Positions 3,862 through 5,067 of a stretch of DNA of 5,067 nucleotides are shown one piece after another; the stretch's first letter is position 1; each line of letters opens with the position of its first letter. The position numbers and the translations under genes were made by a program. The stretch comes from JBBSUX01 sp038234045 (GTDB lineage Bacteria > Pseudomonadota > Gammaproteobacteria > Burkholderiales > Burkholderiaceae_C). Location of the stretch: positions 1-5,067 of the forward strand of contig JBBSUX010000239.1 in NCBI GenBank assembly GCA_038234045.1, written 5' to 3'. A model generated the notes under the pieces. The model was not told where the DNA came from. It saw only the letters and a program-made list of their open reading frames with translations, and searched no databases.

Positions 3862-5067
3862 TCAACCTCCACTCGGGAGGATAAGCACGTTATCGCCCCC
3901 CGCTGCACCAAAAGCGCGCTCTTTAACCAGACTCAGTTGGTCGCGTGTACGGGCCGCTTTTTCGAATTCAAGATTGCGGGCGTGCTCCAGCATCAGCTTC
4001 TCGAGGCGCTTGATCTCCCGCGAAAAGTCTTTTTCGGACATGTCTTCGACAGCCGTCTTCATCTGGCTCTGTTCCAGGCGCTCCGCCTCTTTGCCCGCTT
4101 TGTCGCTGTAGACGCCATCGATCAGATCGCGCACTTGCTTGACCACGCTGCGCGGCACGATTCCGTGTTCGGCGTTGTGGGCGATTTGCCGCTCGCGGCG
4201 GCGTTCGGTTTCACCGATTGCGCGGCGCATCGAGTCTGTCATCTTGTCGGCGTAAAGGATCGCCCTACCGTTGAGGTTTCGCGCAGCGCGCCCGATAGTC
4301 TGAATCAAAGAGCGCTCCGCCCGCAAGAACCCTTCCTTGTCGGCATCCAGAATGGCTACCAGACTCACTTCCGGAATATCCAGGCCTTCGCGCAACAGGT
4401 TGATTCCCACCAGTACGTCGAAGGTGCCGAGCCGAAGATCGCGCAAAATTTCCACCCGCTCGACGGTATCAACGTCGCTGTGCAAATACCGCACCTGCAC
4501 GCCGTTGTCGCCCAGGTAGTCGGTCAGCTGCTCGGCCATTCGCTTGGTGAGCACGGTGATCAGCACGCGCTCGTGTTTCTCGACGCGCAAGCGGATTTCC
4601 TGCAACACATCATCCACCTGATGCGTGGCCGGCCGCACCTCCACCATCGGGTCGACCAAGCCGGTTGGACGCACAACCTGTTCCACCACCTTGCCGGAGA
4701 CTTCCTGTTCGTATTTCGCGGGAGTTGCCGAAACGAAGACCACCTGGCGCATGCGCGATTCGAACTCCTCGAACTTGAGCGGACGATTGTCCAGCGCCGA
4801 CGGAAGACGAAAACCGTATTCCACCAACGTGCTCTTGCGGGCGCGGTCACCGTTGTACATGCCACCAAGCTGACCGATCATGACGTGACTCTCATCCAGG
4901 AACATCAGTGCGTCCTTCGGCAGATAGTCGGTCAGCGTAGCGGGCGGCGCTCCTGGCGGCGAGCCGCTCAGGTGCCGCGAATAATTCTCGATGCCCTTGC
5001 AATGCCCTATCTCACTGAGCATCTCCAGATCGAAACGCGTGCGCTGCTCAATCCGCTGAGCCTCGAC
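3862..5067 (-). CDS. uvrB: UvrB, excinuclease ABC subunit B, C-terminal 401 residues (5' end outside the window)
   Basis: UvrB is the damage-verification helicase of nucleotide excision repair. It receives damaged DNA from UvrA and then recruits UvrC for incision. The fragment has 401 codons plus the stop, against about 670 for the whole protein. It enters in frame as VEAQRIEQRTRFDLEML. The Walker B/motif II DESH is at fragment residues 58-61, followed by the hallmark LVEYGFRLPSALDNRPLKFEEF and motif III SATP (113-116). Motif V GINLLREGLD is at 221-230 and motif VI QTIGRAARN at 256-264. The C-terminal UVR motif for UvrC contact is at about 348-382 (SREIKRLEKLMLEHARNLEFEKAA). Motif I (Walker A) and the beta-hairpin lie outside the window. 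No intrinsic terminator follows the stop, so some read-through into the isc operon is possible. No LexA box can be judged because the promoter is not included. Confidence 0.98.
   Translation of the reverse strand, partial: VEAQRIEQRTRFDLEMLSEIGHCKGIENYSRHLSGSPPGAPPATLTDYLPKDALMFLDESHVMIGQLGGMYNGDRARKSTLVEYGFRLPSALDNRPLKFEEFESRMRQVVFVSATPAKYEQEVSGKVVEQVVRPTGLVDPMVEVRPATHQVDDVLQEIRLRVEKHERVLITVLTKRMAEQLTDYLGDNGVQVRYLHSDVDTVERVEILRDLRLGTFDVLVGINLLREGLDIPEVSLVAILDADKEGFLRAERSLIQTIGRAARNLNGRAILYADKMTDSMRRAIGETERRRERQIAHNAEHGIVPRSVVKQVRDLIDGVYSDKAGKEAERLEQSQMKTAVEDMSEKDFSREIKRLEKLMLEHARNLEFEKAARTRDQLSLVKERAFGAAGGDNVLILPSGG

Noticed and set aside
3843..3867. Second IscR type 1 site near the uvrB stop
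   Set aside because: Only one half (TAGTCAAC) matches. The other half lacks the GACT core, so I do not call an operator.
1..5067. tRNA, rRNA, CRISPR, insertion sequence, attachment site or replication origin
   Set aside because: Nothing of these kinds is seen. The window is almost fully occupied by uvrB and isc/hsc genes, with no long repeats or transposase-like coding.

Overview
The window holds seven genes, all on the minus strand. In transcription order they are uvrB (3' two-thirds), iscR, iscS, iscU, iscA, hscB and the first 85 codons of hscA. This is the housekeeping ISC iron-sulfur cluster assembly operon with its upstream neighbour. The order iscRSUA-hscBA, the HscA N-terminus (MALLQISEP...), the IscS start region (MTPHFPIYLDYSATT) and uvrB just upstream of iscR suggest a proteobacterium, most likely a betaproteobacterium of the Burkholderiales type. 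That placement comes from remembered family features, not from a search.

Layout from right to left, the direction of transcription. uvrB runs from the window edge at 5067 to its stop at 3862. A 205-bp gap (3657-3861) follows and carries a very good IscR type 1 operator at 3778-3802, with candidate promoter elements. iscR (3656-3120) has a strong ribosome binding site. The 85-bp iscR-iscS gap contains two overlapping, mutually exclusive stem-loops and a possible 23-codon ORF that starts on the iscR stop codon. iscS (3034-1814), iscU (1744-1304), iscA (1301-978) and hscB (933-415) follow with gaps of 69, 2 and 44 bp. A 158-bp gap containing a weak stem-loop separates hscB from hscA, which leaves the window at position 1. 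The downstream partners expected in this operon type (fdx, sometimes iscX) would lie beyond that edge.

How the genes work together: IscS takes sulfur from cysteine and passes it to the scaffold IscU, where a cluster is built. HscB docks loaded IscU onto the Hsp70 HscA, which recognises the LPPVK motif of IscU and drives cluster release. IscA is an A-type carrier. IscR senses the cell's cluster supply through its own cluster and represses the operon at the type 1 site. All key catalytic and ligand residues visible in the window are present. uvrB is a DNA-repair gene that appears to be only a neighbour.

I do not see an undescribed system, mobile element, CRISPR array, tRNA or rRNA. The coding content is ordinary. 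What deserves a second look is the noncoding RNA architecture between the isc genes, one extra residue in the cluster-binding loop of IscR, and an Ala/Ser-rich tail on IscU.
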